The notes beneath the pieces are model-generated. The model saw only the letters and a list, made by a program, of their open reading frames with translations. It was not told the DNA's origin and ran no database searches. Position numbers and translations under genes: made by a program. This document shows positions 6,595 through 14,425 of a DNA stretch of 14,425 bases, in pieces. Location: positions 1-14,425 of the forward strand of contig CAAGML010000052.1 of assembly GCA_900771035.1 (NCBI GenBank), given 5' to 3'. The DNA is from Bacteroidales bacterium (GTDB lineage: Bacteria; Bacteroidota; Bacteroidia; Bacteroidales; Paludibacteraceae). Positions within the stretch are counted from its first letter, which is position 1, and each line of letters begins with the position of its first letter.

Positions 6595-8426
6595 TTCTGC
6601 AAGTCGTTCAGTTTGCGATAGTAGCCATTAAGCTGCATAAGTTCGTCATGTTTTCCGCTTTCGACAATCCTGCCTTCGTGGATGACGCAGATTTTGTCGG
6701 CAGCTTTTATGGTTGAGAGTCTGTGTGCAATGACAATGGAAGTCCTGTTTTTCATCAGTTTGTCTATTGCATTCTGAACTAACCTTTCGGATTCTGTGTC
6801 GAGGGCAGATGTCGCTTCGTCCAGAATGAGGATAGGTGGGTTTTTCAGCAGTGCCCTGGCGATGGAGATGCGTTGTCGCTGACCTCCTGAGAGTTTTGTC
6901 CCACGGTCGCCTATGTTGGTTTCATATCCAGCTTCGCTTGCCATGATGAAGTCGTGTGCATTGGCCATTTTCGCAGCCCTTTCCACGTCTTCGCGCGTGG
7001 CATTCTCTGTGCCGAAGGTTATGTTGTTATAGATCGTGTCGTTAAAAAGTATTGCCTCTTGGTTGACGTTGCCCATGATGTCTCGGAGGTCGGTGGTAGT
7101 GAAATTCTTAATGTCTATGCCGTCAATGCAGATGTTGCCTTTCTGACAGTCGTAGAAGCGTGGAATCAAATCAACCAGTGTGGATTTTCCGCCGCCTGAC
7201 TGACCGACAAGAGCGACAGTCTCACCTTTATTGATTTTCAGGTTGATGTCCTTGAGTATCCAGTCCTCGCTATATTTGAACCAGACACTGTTCAGGGTAA
7301 TGCTGTCGGAGAACTCCTTTATCTTGACCGGATTCTTTGGCTGTTTTATATTGCTTTCGGCATTGAGAATGAAATCAATACGTTCGAGCGATGCCATACC
7401 TTTCTGTACATTGTATCCTGCTTTGGAAAGGTCTTTGAATGGTTGGATAATGCTGTAGAAAATCACCAGATAGTAGATGAACACAGGTGCGGAGAGTGTG
7501 TTGTCGCCGTCCAGAATGAGCATACCTCCGTACCATAGAAGGATGGCGATGACTGTTGTGCCGAGAAATTCGCTGACCGGGTGTGCGAGGAGATATTTTA
7601 TGTTTATCTTGTTGAGCGTCATACGCAGAGTCTCGTTGGTTTTGCTGAAACGCTTTGCCTGATGTTTTTCGGCATTGAACGCTTTTACGATACGCAATCC
7701 TGAGAGTGTCTCTTCGATAAGTGATAAAAGCTCACCACTCAGTTGTTGACCTTTCATCGATTTTTTCTTGAGGGATTTGCCGATTTTGCCAATGAGAATG
7801 CCGCTTATAGGTAACAATATGAGTACAAACAGTGTCAGCCGCCAACTCATCGTGAAAAGGACTGCGATGTAAATGGCTATCATCAGAGGATTTTTGAACA
7901 GAGTCTCAAGCGAACTGACGATGGAGGTCTCAACCTCGACCACGTCGTTTGTCATACGGGTCATCAGGTCACCTTTTTTCTCGTTCGAGAAGTATCCGAT
8001 TGGCAGGCTGAGAATCTTGTCATACAAATCCTTGCGCAGGTCTCTGAGCACGCCTGTGTGGATTGGCACCAATGTCGCACCTGAGAGGAATGCCGTCATT
8101 GTCTTGAAAAAAGTCATAACAATCAGATACACACCGAGCATCAACAGTGCCGTGGCAGCACCATAATCGTCAATCAGTCCTTCGATATATGCGTATGCGT
8201 TGTTTATCAGAAATTCTTTCAGGCTGTCGAAATCTCCCCATCCCGGCCAAGCCACAGGTGTGTGCCTTTCTGTAGTCAATCCGAAGAGAATCTGAAGGAT
8301 AGGAATGATTGAGGCGAACGTGAACAGGTTGAATATCGTTGACAGGATATTCATGAAAACGTTGGCAATGGCATACCATTTATACTTAGGTATGAATCTT
8401 TTTATTATGATTATCAGGTTTTTCAT
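6591..8426 (-). CDS. MsbA-like ABC exporter (fused permease and ATPase)
   Basis: A 611-residue half-transporter of the type IV ABC exporter (MsbA/lipid flippase-like) class, expected to act as a homodimer in the inner membrane. Hydrophobic segments lie at about residues 17-50, 90-115, 178-215 (two helices), 285-305 and 313-330, giving six helices. The nucleotide-binding domain starts near 375 with all parts intact: A-loop Tyr385, Walker A GQSGGGKST (408-416), Q-loop Gln456, signature LSGGQ (512-516), Walker B ILILDE (532-537) and H-loop His568. It should therefore be active. Substrate is unknown; lipid A core export is the default for this subfamily, but it cannot be told from drug or peptide exporters here. 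Its ATG overlaps the dnaX stop by 4 bases (ATGA), and its own stop overlaps the next gene's GTG, so the three are translationally coupled. Confidence 0.9.
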   Translation of the reverse strand: MKNLIIIIKRFIPKYKWYAIANVFMNILSTIFNLFTFASIIPILQILFGLTTERHTPVAWPGWGDFDSLKEFLINNAYAYIEGLIDDYGAATALLMLGVYLIVMTFFKTMTAFLSGATLVPIHTGVLRDLRKDLYDKILSLPIGYFSNEKKGDLMTRMTNDVVEVETSIVSSLETLFKNPLMIAIYIAVLFTMSWRLTLFVLILLPISGILIGKIGKSLKKKSMKGQQLSGELLSLIEETLSGLRIVKAFNAEKHQAKRFSKTNETLRMTLNKINIKYLLAHPVSEFLGTTVIAILLWYGGMLILDGDNTLSAPVFIYYLVIFYSIIQPFKDLSKAGYNVQKGMASLERIDFILNAESNIKQPKNPVKIKEFSDSITLNSVWFKYSEDWILKDINLKINKGETVALVGQSGGGKSTLVDLIPRFYDCQKGNICIDGIDIKNFTTTDLRDIMGNVNQEAILFNDTIYNNITFGTENATREDVERAAKMANAHDFIMASEAGYETNIGDRGTKLSGGQRQRISIARALLKNPPILILDEATSALDTESERLVQNAIDKLMKNRTSIVIAHRLSTIKAADKICVIHEGRIVESGKHDELMQLNGYYRKLNDLQK

Positions 8427-10162
8427 ATCAGTTCAAGTCCCAGTTCTGTTTGTAGCTGTTTGAGGATTGGGCTTTTTTCCAGTATTTTCTGCATTTTCTC
8501 TTCGTTGGACATTATGTGTATGTCTTTCAGGTCATTGTCGTGACCAATCTTATACTCAATGGTTATGCCGTTTATTCCGAAAGTGCTGTCAATTAGTTGT
8601 TTCAGTTGCAGGTCATATTTTTTGATGAGTGACAATTGGACATCGTTGACCAAAGTGACGCTGATGCAGTTCTCTCCTGTAATTTTAGGAGGATAGTTGA
8701 GCATTGAGTTCCTGGCGAAGTCGTCATCTTTGAGTGAATTGGCAAAGTTTTTCCATACGTTCCACAGTCTGTCGAAATCCAGTCCTTTTTGCTGCTGTTT
8801 ATCGTTGTTCCCTGCCTCGGATTGTGCATTTGGGGTATCGGTAGGTTGAGAGATGTATTTCGGGTTTTTCATCCCTCCGAAGAGGCTCGGGGCTTTCCTG
8901 TTTGTGACGACCACAGGTTGTGACGGTTTCTCGGTTGGCGAAGAGGTTACAGTTACGGGTTTTGGTTTTACTGCTGTTGCGGGTTGGTTGATTTCTGCCG
9001 TCGGAGTTGATGCAACAGCAGGTTTTGCCACGAGTGGCAACTCCGACTCAGCTTTTTTTGAGCTATCCTCCGTTCCCATGTTGGCAAGTCTGATGAGTGT
9101 TGCCTCGACGTGGAGCCTCTTGTTTCTTGAGATTTTGTAGTTTATGTCGCAATCTGTTGCCAATTCTATTGCTTTGTAAAGCCATCTGGCATCTATGGAG
9201 GCAGCCTGCGTCTTGTATTTCTCTATGGCATTCTCGCCAACCTCCAGCAGAGTTAGGGTCACTGCGTCTTTGCTGACCAGAACGTCACGGAAATGCGAGG
9301 CAAGACCTGTGATGAAGTGCTGTCCTTCAAACCCTTTGTTCAGTATGGTGTCAAACAGCATCAGAGCCTCGCTGACATTATGGTTTCTCAGAAAGTCCGT
9401 TATTTTGAAATAGTAGTCGTAATCCAGTACATTCAGACTCTTGATAGCTTCCTGATAAGTGATGTGATTTCCGCAGAAACTTGTCACTTGGTCGAATATC
9501 GACAATGCGTCGCGCATGGCACCATCTGCCTTTTGCGCAATAACATTCAATGCTTCGTCCTCAACTTCAATGCCTTCGTTACGTGCAACGTTCTTCAGAT
9601 GATTGACTGTGTCGGTGATGCGTATGCGGTTGAAATCGTATATCTGGCATCTTGACAGGATGGTAGGAAGAATCTTGTGCTTCTCAGTCGTGGCGAGAAT
9701 GAAAATGGCATGAGCCGGTGGTTCTTCAAGTGTCTTCAGAAAAGCGTTGAATGCCGAGGCTGTGAGCATGTGAACCTCATCGACGATATACACACTGTAT
9801 TTTCCTATCTGAGGCAGCATTCTGACGTTTTCGGTCAAGCTGCGGATGTCGTCAACTGAGTTGTTTGAAGCAGCGTCAAGCTCATGGATGTTGAAGGAAT
9901 CGCCGTTGTTGAATGCCTTGCAGGATTCGCATTGGTCGCAAGCCTCGCCGTTTTCCAGTCTGTGTTCGCAGTTGATGGTTTTTGCGAATATTCTTGCGCA
10001 TGTAGTCTTGCCGACACCTCTTGGCCCGCAGAACAGATATGCGTGAGCCAGATGGTTGCTCGTGATGGCGTTCTTCAACGTCTTGACCAGTGCTTCCTGA
10101 CCGATGACTGTATCGAAAGTCTGCGGTCTGTATTTTCTGGCTGAAACGATATAATCTGACAT
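8423..10162 (-). CDS. dnaX: DNA polymerase III subunit tau/gamma (clamp loader)
   Basis: DnaX is the ATPase of the clamp loader, which puts the sliding clamp on DNA; the long tau form also tethers polymerase and helicase. The 579-residue product has Walker A GPRGVGKT (46-53), the four-cysteine zinc module (Cys65, 75, 78, 81), Walker B YIVDEVH (125-131), sensor 1 ATTE (157-160), the SRC arginine-finger motif (170-172) and sensor 2 GAMRDAL (214-220). The collar domain ends near residue 362. A linker rich in Pro, Thr, Val and Ala follows (about 371-430), then a C-terminal domain (about 450-579). A probable programmed -1 frameshift signal lies at the collar-linker border, so a 371-residue gamma-like form is predicted. 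The start is 3 bases after the peptidase stop and the stop overlaps the ABC-exporter start. Confidence 0.96.
   Translation of the reverse strand: MSDYIVSARKYRPQTFDTVIGQEALVKTLKNAITSNHLAHAYLFCGPRGVGKTTCARIFAKTINCEHRLENGEACDQCESCKAFNNGDSFNIHELDAASNNSVDDIRSLTENVRMLPQIGKYSVYIVDEVHMLTASAFNAFLKTLEEPPAHAIFILATTEKHKILPTILSRCQIYDFNRIRITDTVNHLKNVARNEGIEVEDEALNVIAQKADGAMRDALSIFDQVTSFCGNHITYQEAIKSLNVLDYDYYFKITDFLRNHNVSEALMLFDTILNKGFEGQHFITGLASHFRDVLVSKDAVTLTLLEVGENAIEKYKTQAASIDARWLYKAIELATDCDINYKISRNKRLHVEATLIRLANMGTEDSSKKAESELPLVAKPAVASTPTAEINQPATAVKPKPVTVTSSPTEKPSQPVVVTNRKAPSLFGGMKNPKYISQPTDTPNAQSEAGNNDKQQQKGLDFDRLWNVWKNFANSLKDDDFARNSMLNYPPKITGENCISVTLVNDVQLSLIKKYDLQLKQLIDSTFGINGITIEYKIGHDNDLKDIHIMSNEEKMQKILEKSPILKQLQTELGLELI
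9000..9071 (-). other. dnaX: Probable dnaX programmed -1 ribosomal frameshift (or slippage) element
   Basis: Four parts are visible on the minus strand. (1) GGAGGA at 9071-9066, 7 bases (counted from GGAGG) before the slip site. (2) Seven A at 9059-9053 in the phase TCA-AAA-AAA, i.e. X-XXY-YYZ with both lysine codons AAA. (3) A 5-base spacer (9052-9048). (4) A perfect 10-bp inverted repeat, GTCGGAGTTG (9047-9038) with CAACTCCGAC (9009-9000). The enclosed bases can also form a 6-bp hairpin, TTGCCA-CTCG-TGGCAA (9040-9025), that competes for 3 bp of the outer stem, and a small TGC/GCA hairpin. After a -1 slip the ribosome reads AGC then TGA (9050-9048), giving a 371-residue protein ending Lys-Lys-Ser. 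The layout matches E. coli dnaX, where a slip on A-AAA-AAG is helped by an upstream Shine-Dalgarno and a downstream stem and meets UGA one codon later. RNA polymerase slippage on A7 is an alternative. Confidence 0.75.
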
Positions 10163-10165
10163 AAA

Positions 10166-12325
10166 TTATAAGTTGTCTTTTATGAATTTATTGAATCTGC
10201 GGTATAGATGCAGTCTTGTCTCGTTGCCCAAGATGCTATGGTTTTTGTTTGGATATACCTGCATCTCGAAATCAACCCCTGCTTTAATCATGTTTTCGAC
10301 AAAAAGCATAGAGTGCTGAATGTGAACGTTATCATCGGCTGTTCCATGGCAAAGCAGGAGTTTGCCTTTCAGCTGGCCTGCCTTGCTGATTATTTCGGAT
10401 TTCTCATATCCACGGTCGTTTGACTGTGGAGTCTGCATGAAACGTTCGGTGTATGTGCTGTCATACAGTCGCCAGTCTGTCACCGGTGCTATCGCTATTC
10501 CGGCCTTGAAAATAGAGCCTCCACCGTTTATCATACAGTTAAGTGCCATAAATCCGCCGTAACTCCATCCCCATATACATATCCTTTTCGCATCAACGAA
10601 CTCCATCTGGCCTAACACTTTTGCTGCCTCAATCTGGTCGTGTGTCTCTATGATACCCAGTTGTTTGTACGATTCATTGCGGAATTGTCTGCCTCTTGCC
10701 CCAGTGCCGCGTGGGTCAACACATGCCACAACGTAACCCTCCATGGCGAGATACATTTCCCAGTCCATGGTATATTTGTTTTTGACCTCCTGACTTCCCG
10801 GACCTGAATACTGCACCATTACCAAAGGATATTTCTTGCCTGACTTCATCTCTTTTGGCTTGACTATCCATGCGTTGAGTTCAACGCCTTCTGCTGTTTT
10901 GAGAGTGAAGAATTCTTTCTTTGGCAGTTGGTACGACGTAATGGTCTCTTTCAGTGTGCTGTTGTCCATTATGGTACGTATCTTTTTTCCTTTCGAGTCG
11001 TAAAGGGTGAAAATGTCAGGGGTTTCGGCATCACTGAAGTCGTTTATGAGATAATTTTGGGTCACCACGGCTGAATGAGTGCCTGGTTTATTGTCAAGAC
11101 AAGTTATTTTCCCCTTTTTGTCTAATTTATATATGTGTCTCTCGGTTGATTTCTCTTTTGTTGCCTGAAACCAGCATTCGCCTGTCTTAATGTCATAACG
11201 GTAAAGGTCTGTCACCTCCCAATTTCCTTTCGTCAGTTGTTTGAGCATCATTCCGTTTTGGTTATACATATATATGTGTTTCCACCCATCACGTTCGCTG
11301 AGTGCCACGAAAGAGTTGTCATCCATAAATGTCAGGCAGTTGTAGTTTTCGTAGTCAATATACTCATTCTCTTTTTCCCTTACAAGAGCTGTTGCCACTC
11401 CCGAGCGAGCGTTGACCGACAGGAGATCGAGTTCTGTCTGATTACGGTTCATTCTGACAAGTGCGAAAACGTTCGGGTCGTTTGTCCATTTCATTATTGG
11501 GAAATATATATCGTTGCCCTCGCCGCAATCCATCTGTTTCGTTGTACGGTTTTCCACATCATACACATGAACCGAGACAGAAGAGTTTGTCTCGCCAGCC
11601 TTTGGGTATTTGTATTTGTAAGAATTGTCGTATGGGTAATCATATTTGTCGAAGGCGAACTCCTTCACCTCTTTCTCATCGAATTTTGTCCAAGCCAGCA
11701 GTTTGCTGTCCTTTGACCAGATGAAACAGCAGGTCAGTCCAAACTCTTCCTCATATACCCAGTCTGGTGTGCCGTTGATGATTTCGTTCAGTTGGCCGTC
11801 TTTAGTAATCTGTATCTCAGTGCCGTACATCAGTTTCTTGATGTAGAGGTTGTTCCCGCTGGCAAATGCCACCAACCTGCCGTTTGGCGAGAAATGAGCC
11901 ATCTGCTGGGTGTTTTCTTTTTCGCTCAAAGGTTCAAGTTCGTTTCTTGACACATTATATAAATAATAAGAGGTGTTGAAACTGCGACGATAAATGTAGT
12001 TCAACTCTGTGCTGACCAGGATACGGTTTTCTGTCGAGTCGAACTCATAACCCATGATTTTATTGATTTTCACTCCTTTTGTATTCTCTACGTCAAGCAG
12101 AGTCTTTTCTTCTGCTCCTGTCTTGAAATTGTAGAGAATGATTTTCTTGCCGTCGCTTGACAGCATTGTGTAGTGTTCACCGTCGGACATAGCTTTCAAC
12201 TCGTCCATTTTCTCAGCACGCAGAGAACGTGACGTGAATGCTCTCAGATAATCCTCGGAACTGTTTCCTGCCACAGCTACAGTGGCAATCAATGTGGCGA
12301 ACAAAAATAAAATTTTTCTTTTCAT
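10166..12325 (-). CDS. dpp4: Dipeptidyl peptidase IV (S9 family serine exopeptidase)
   Basis: This enzyme removes Xaa-Pro or Xaa-Ala dipeptides from peptide N-termini, in the periplasm or at the surface, as part of peptide feeding. The 719-residue protein has a signal peptide (about residues 1-20, MKRKILFLFATLIATVAVAG). An eight-bladed propeller-type domain follows, carrying DWVYEEEFG (188-196); Glu193 and Glu194 match the pair in human DPP IV that grips the substrate amino end. The alpha/beta-hydrolase domain holds Tyr506 (VQYSGPGSQ, oxyanion), the nucleophile Ser588 in GWSYGG, Asp664 in GTADDNV and His696 in NKNHSI, so the catalytic triad is complete. The frame stays open upstream to 12490, but that stretch overlaps the porZ 3' end and lacks a signal peptide; ATG 12325 is chosen. 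It lies 10 bases after porZ and 3 bases before dnaX. Confidence 0.94.
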   Translation of the reverse strand: MKRKILFLFATLIATVAVAGNSSEDYLRAFTSRSLRAEKMDELKAMSDGEHYTMLSSDGKKIILYNFKTGAEEKTLLDVENTKGVKINKIMGYEFDSTENRILVSTELNYIYRRSFNTSYYLYNVSRNELEPLSEKENTQQMAHFSPNGRLVAFASGNNLYIKKLMYGTEIQITKDGQLNEIINGTPDWVYEEEFGLTCCFIWSKDSKLLAWTKFDEKEVKEFAFDKYDYPYDNSYKYKYPKAGETNSSVSVHVYDVENRTTKQMDCGEGNDIYFPIMKWTNDPNVFALVRMNRNQTELDLLSVNARSGVATALVREKENEYIDYENYNCLTFMDDNSFVALSERDGWKHIYMYNQNGMMLKQLTKGNWEVTDLYRYDIKTGECWFQATKEKSTERHIYKLDKKGKITCLDNKPGTHSAVVTQNYLINDFSDAETPDIFTLYDSKGKKIRTIMDNSTLKETITSYQLPKKEFFTLKTAEGVELNAWIVKPKEMKSGKKYPLVMVQYSGPGSQEVKNKYTMDWEMYLAMEGYVVACVDPRGTGARGRQFRNESYKQLGIIETHDQIEAAKVLGQMEFVDAKRICIWGWSYGGFMALNCMINGGGSIFKAGIAIAPVTDWRLYDSTYTERFMQTPQSNDRGYEKSEIISKAGQLKGKLLLCHGTADDNVHIQHSMLFVENMIKAGVDFEMQVYPNKNHSILGNETRLHLYRRFNKFIKDNL

Positions 12326-12335
12326 ATCTTGTCTA

Positions 12336-14425
12336 TTATTGTCTCTTGATGACGAGTATCTTGCATGTTCCTCTCTTTTTCCCTTCCACGAAACACATGG
12401 CAAAATACACGCCGCTTGCGACATCACCTCTGTCCCAAGTGGCTGTTCCTCCGTTAGAAACAGTCTCGTAAACAGTCGCTCCGTTGACATCGCAAATCTT
12501 CACGTGGCTGCCTTCCATCAGACCTGTGATAGTGACCACGCCATCATATTCAGGACGTACTGGATTAGGGTAAGCGTGAATGTCATCGAAATCATCTGCG
12601 CCTTCTGTAGCGTCTGATTTGTAACTGATTATGCCGTTGCCTGTACCGAAGAATACTTCACCTGTGCTGTCATCTATGCCTATAGTTGTGACGGAATTCG
12701 AGATGAGTGGCGAGTTTTCCGTAGTGAAATGCTCGATAGTCTCCTGACCGTCTGACGACACAAGAAACACCCCGTTTTCAGTTCCAAACCATTTCCTATT
12801 TCCTCCGTCAATAGCTATGGCGTTTATCGTCTCAGTACCCAACAGATAGTCTGCCAGATTCGAGCCATCGTTCCTCGAAATCTTCACACGGCTACATTTA
12901 AATCCTGAGTCAAAGACCTTCGCCCTTCGGCTGATAGTGAACAGACCTGCCGTTGTGCCTACCCAGATGATGCCGTCCTTGTCCTGCGCTATGCTTCTGA
13001 GCCTGTTCTCGCTGAATGCTATTTTTTTGCCGTCTTGGTCGGTGACTGAGGTTAAAACCCTTGTCTTGTCATCACTGATGTCGTCAATCGTACCGTTGTC
13101 GTCAAACACAAAAAGCATTGAGGTGTTCGAGTCAGTATATCGTGGGCAGAGAACATATTTGCGTGTTTTTATCTCACTGTCTATCAGTATGTCCTGCATC
13201 GTTTCAACGCCTGTCAAGCCTGTGTGTGCGAGTTCGTGCCATCGTCCGTCGCGTTCAATGCACTTGATTGGCGACTCGCCACGGTTTGTCATCCACAACC
13301 TGCTGTCGCTGTCGTACGTGAGTCCGTCAATCTGCATATATAGATATCTGTATTCTGGCAGGATAGTCTCAATTGGAGAGTTGTCGCAGGTGTAAATGTT
13401 TAATAGACGGTTGTTTGCAAATTCGGCTAAGCCAACACCGTAACTTGCCACCCAGAAATGAGAAACGTCTTCAGGGTCTGTTTCTATATCAACGAAGTCG
13501 AATGCCTGACCCGATGGAAAATATGAGCATAACCATTCACCTGAAAGGTGTTCCCATCTTTCGTTCTCAAACCACGAAATGTGGCCGTCTCTGTAGTAGT
13601 TGCCCGCCCATCTGCCGCCAGGAACGGTCATCGTTCGTCCGTTGAGGCATTTTATTCGCCATGCGAAGTTCGTAGCAGGTCCGTTAATCGGGTAAGACAG
13701 CACTTCCCCGTCAGCCTGCTGTTTGACAATGCAGCCGTATGCTGAGAACCAGATGTTACTTCCGTCATAAGTAGCGGCGGTTGGGTTGTCAGTCAACGCC
13801 TGGTAAATCCTTTTTCCGCTTACCGAGAGTCTTCCGTCTGTATGTTTCTTGAAAAGGCATCCCCCGTCACTCCATATTGAGGAGACATGGTTTTCAACCA
13901 ATGACCATACGTTTTTCTCTCTCTGCCACAGCGTTGAGTCATCTTTCAACAAATATATCACATCACCGAGCATAGTCATCTCTTTGTTCCTGCCTCTTGG
14001 TGATGCAATCTCTTTCCAGTTTTGGTAGTTCATTAGGTTCGTTTCCCCAATGACACCTTGCAGAAGGCAAGTGTCAGTCAATGCGAATATTGTGTCCTGA
14101 TTGATACATACGCCAGACACATTACATGAATTGCCGTCCCTTCCCACGACGTATGTGTCGCTGAACTCCATTTTCGATAGGCTGATGGAAGTGATGCCAA
14201 AACCGCACGCCAGATAGACTTTTCCTCCATGACTTGCCATAGCGTTGACCTCTTTACTGCCGTTCATGTTTTTTATACTGAGGTCGCCAATATTCTCAAC
14301 ATAGCCGTTTTCGTCTAAAATATCAATGTTGGCATTACTGTATGCTATGACGACTTTGCTGCTGTCGTCTATGACGAATATCTTTCTTATATTATTGTCA
14401 CTCAGCCCTGTGAGCTTGGAGTAAG
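12336..14425 (-). CDS. porZ: PorZ-like T9SS surface protein with C-terminal sorting domain (5' end beyond window)
   Basis: PorZ is a T9SS surface component that in Porphyromonas gingivalis binds anionic LPS and supports the PorU sortase as it attaches cargo. The visible part is 695 residues, open to the right edge; P. gingivalis PorZ is about 776, so the signal peptide and a short N-terminal stretch are missing. The visible start reads YSKLTGLSDNNIRKIFV and then VVIAYSNANIDILDENG (about residues 24-40), characteristic of the PorZ N-terminal propeller. Repeated blades of the regulator-propeller type follow (SRLWMTNRGESPI, DGIIWVGTTAGLF, NRKWFGTENGVF, GEVFFGTGNGI). The last 80 or so residues are a type A T9SS sorting domain (AYPNPV, then VKICDVNGATVYE, SGVYF, ending KILVIKRQ). 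No histidine-kinase part is present, so it is not a hybrid two-component sensor. It ends TAA-TAG, 10 bases before the peptidase gene. Confidence 0.88.
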   Translation of the reverse strand, partial: YSKLTGLSDNNIRKIFVIDDSSKVVIAYSNANIDILDENGYVENIGDLSIKNMNGSKEVNAMASHGGKVYLACGFGITSISLSKMEFSDTYVVGRDGNSCNVSGVCINQDTIFALTDTCLLQGVIGETNLMNYQNWKEIASPRGRNKEMTMLGDVIYLLKDDSTLWQREKNVWSLVENHVSSIWSDGGCLFKKHTDGRLSVSGKRIYQALTDNPTAATYDGSNIWFSAYGCIVKQQADGEVLSYPINGPATNFAWRIKCLNGRTMTVPGGRWAGNYYRDGHISWFENERWEHLSGEWLCSYFPSGQAFDFVDIETDPEDVSHFWVASYGVGLAEFANNRLLNIYTCDNSPIETILPEYRYLYMQIDGLTYDSDSRLWMTNRGESPIKCIERDGRWHELAHTGLTGVETMQDILIDSEIKTRKYVLCPRYTDSNTSMLFVFDDNGTIDDISDDKTRVLTSVTDQDGKKIAFSENRLRSIAQDKDGIIWVGTTAGLFTISRRAKVFDSGFKCSRVKISRNDGSNLADYLLGTETINAIAIDGGNRKWFGTENGVFLVSSDGQETIEHFTTENSPLISNSVTTIGIDDSTGEVFFGTGNGIISYKSDATEGADDFDDIHAYPNPVRPEYDGVVTITGLMEGSHVKICDVNGATVYETVSNGGTATWDRGDVASGVYFAMCFVEGKKRGTCKILVIKRQ

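Noticed and set aside
9000..9047. The dnaX inverted repeat as an intrinsic terminator
   Set aside because: It is in the middle of a coding gene, the run of A precedes it, and no run of U follows on the transcribed strand.
11237..11716. A 159-codon plus-strand open frame opposite the dipeptidyl peptidase
   Set aside because: It is antisense to the propeller domain and rich in Val, Ile, Phe and Cys, as expected for a complement of coding DNA; no promoter or family match is seen.
12302..12309. TATTTTTG, a second match to the Bacteroidetes -7 box
   Set aside because: It lies inside the peptidase signal-peptide coding sequence, after the start codon, with no gene start just downstream. It shows that the box also occurs by chance.
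12326..12490. Upstream extension of the dipeptidyl peptidase frame by 55 codons
   Set aside because: It overlaps the conserved end of the porZ sorting domain in another frame, and Met at 12325 starts a clear signal peptide.
12336..14425. Reading the propeller protein as a hybrid two-component sensor
   Set aside because: There is no membrane segment, histidine-kinase or response-regulator domain; it ends in a T9SS sorting domain and has the PorZ N-terminal signature.

Overview
The window looks like chromosomal DNA of a Bacteroidetes bacterium, most likely a Bacteroidales member close to the Prevotellaceae or Porphyromonadaceae. The evidence is a near-complete run of type IX secretion system (T9SS) genes (porP, gldK/porK, gldL/porL, gldM/porM and porZ), which occur only in this phylum. 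A DUF2795 protein of the Bacteroidetes type, short A-rich leaders with weak or absent Shine-Dalgarno sequences, and a TAnnTTTG promoter box agree with this. The genus is inference.

All eleven genes are on the minus strand and lie almost end to end. In transcription order, from the right edge, they are: porZ (5' end off the window), a dipeptidyl peptidase IV, dnaX (DNA polymerase III tau/gamma), an MsbA-like ABC exporter, a divergent SAM-methyltransferase-like protein, a PduO-type cob(I)alamin adenosyltransferase, a small acidic DUF2795 protein, porP, gldK, gldL and gldM (3' end off the left edge). Gaps run from 4-base overlaps to 71 bases, and no gap exceeds 300 bases. There are no tRNA or rRNA genes, mobile elements, CRISPR arrays or clear terminators. 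The one gap with a recognisable promoter box (5201-5271) lies before DUF2795, so the left half (DUF2795-porP-gldK-gldL-gldM) is probably its own transcription unit, with possible read-through from upstream.

Functionally, GldL and GldM form the proton-driven inner-membrane motor. GldK is the lipoprotein of the outer-membrane-side ring, PorP is an outer-membrane protein of the same machine, and PorZ is a surface component that works with the sortase attaching cargo to anionic LPS. The dipeptidyl peptidase is a periplasmic or surface enzyme typical of peptide-feeding Bacteroidales. dnaX, the ABC exporter and the adenosyltransferase are housekeeping genes between the two T9SS segments.

The most notable hidden signal is inside dnaX. 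A run of seven A sits in the AAA-AAA reading phase, 7 bases after a GGAGG sequence. Five bases after it comes a perfect 10-bp inverted repeat enclosing further hairpins. A -1 slip on the A run adds one serine and then meets UGA, giving a 371-residue gamma-like protein that ends just after the clamp-loader core. This has the same layout as the E. coli dnaX programmed frameshift.
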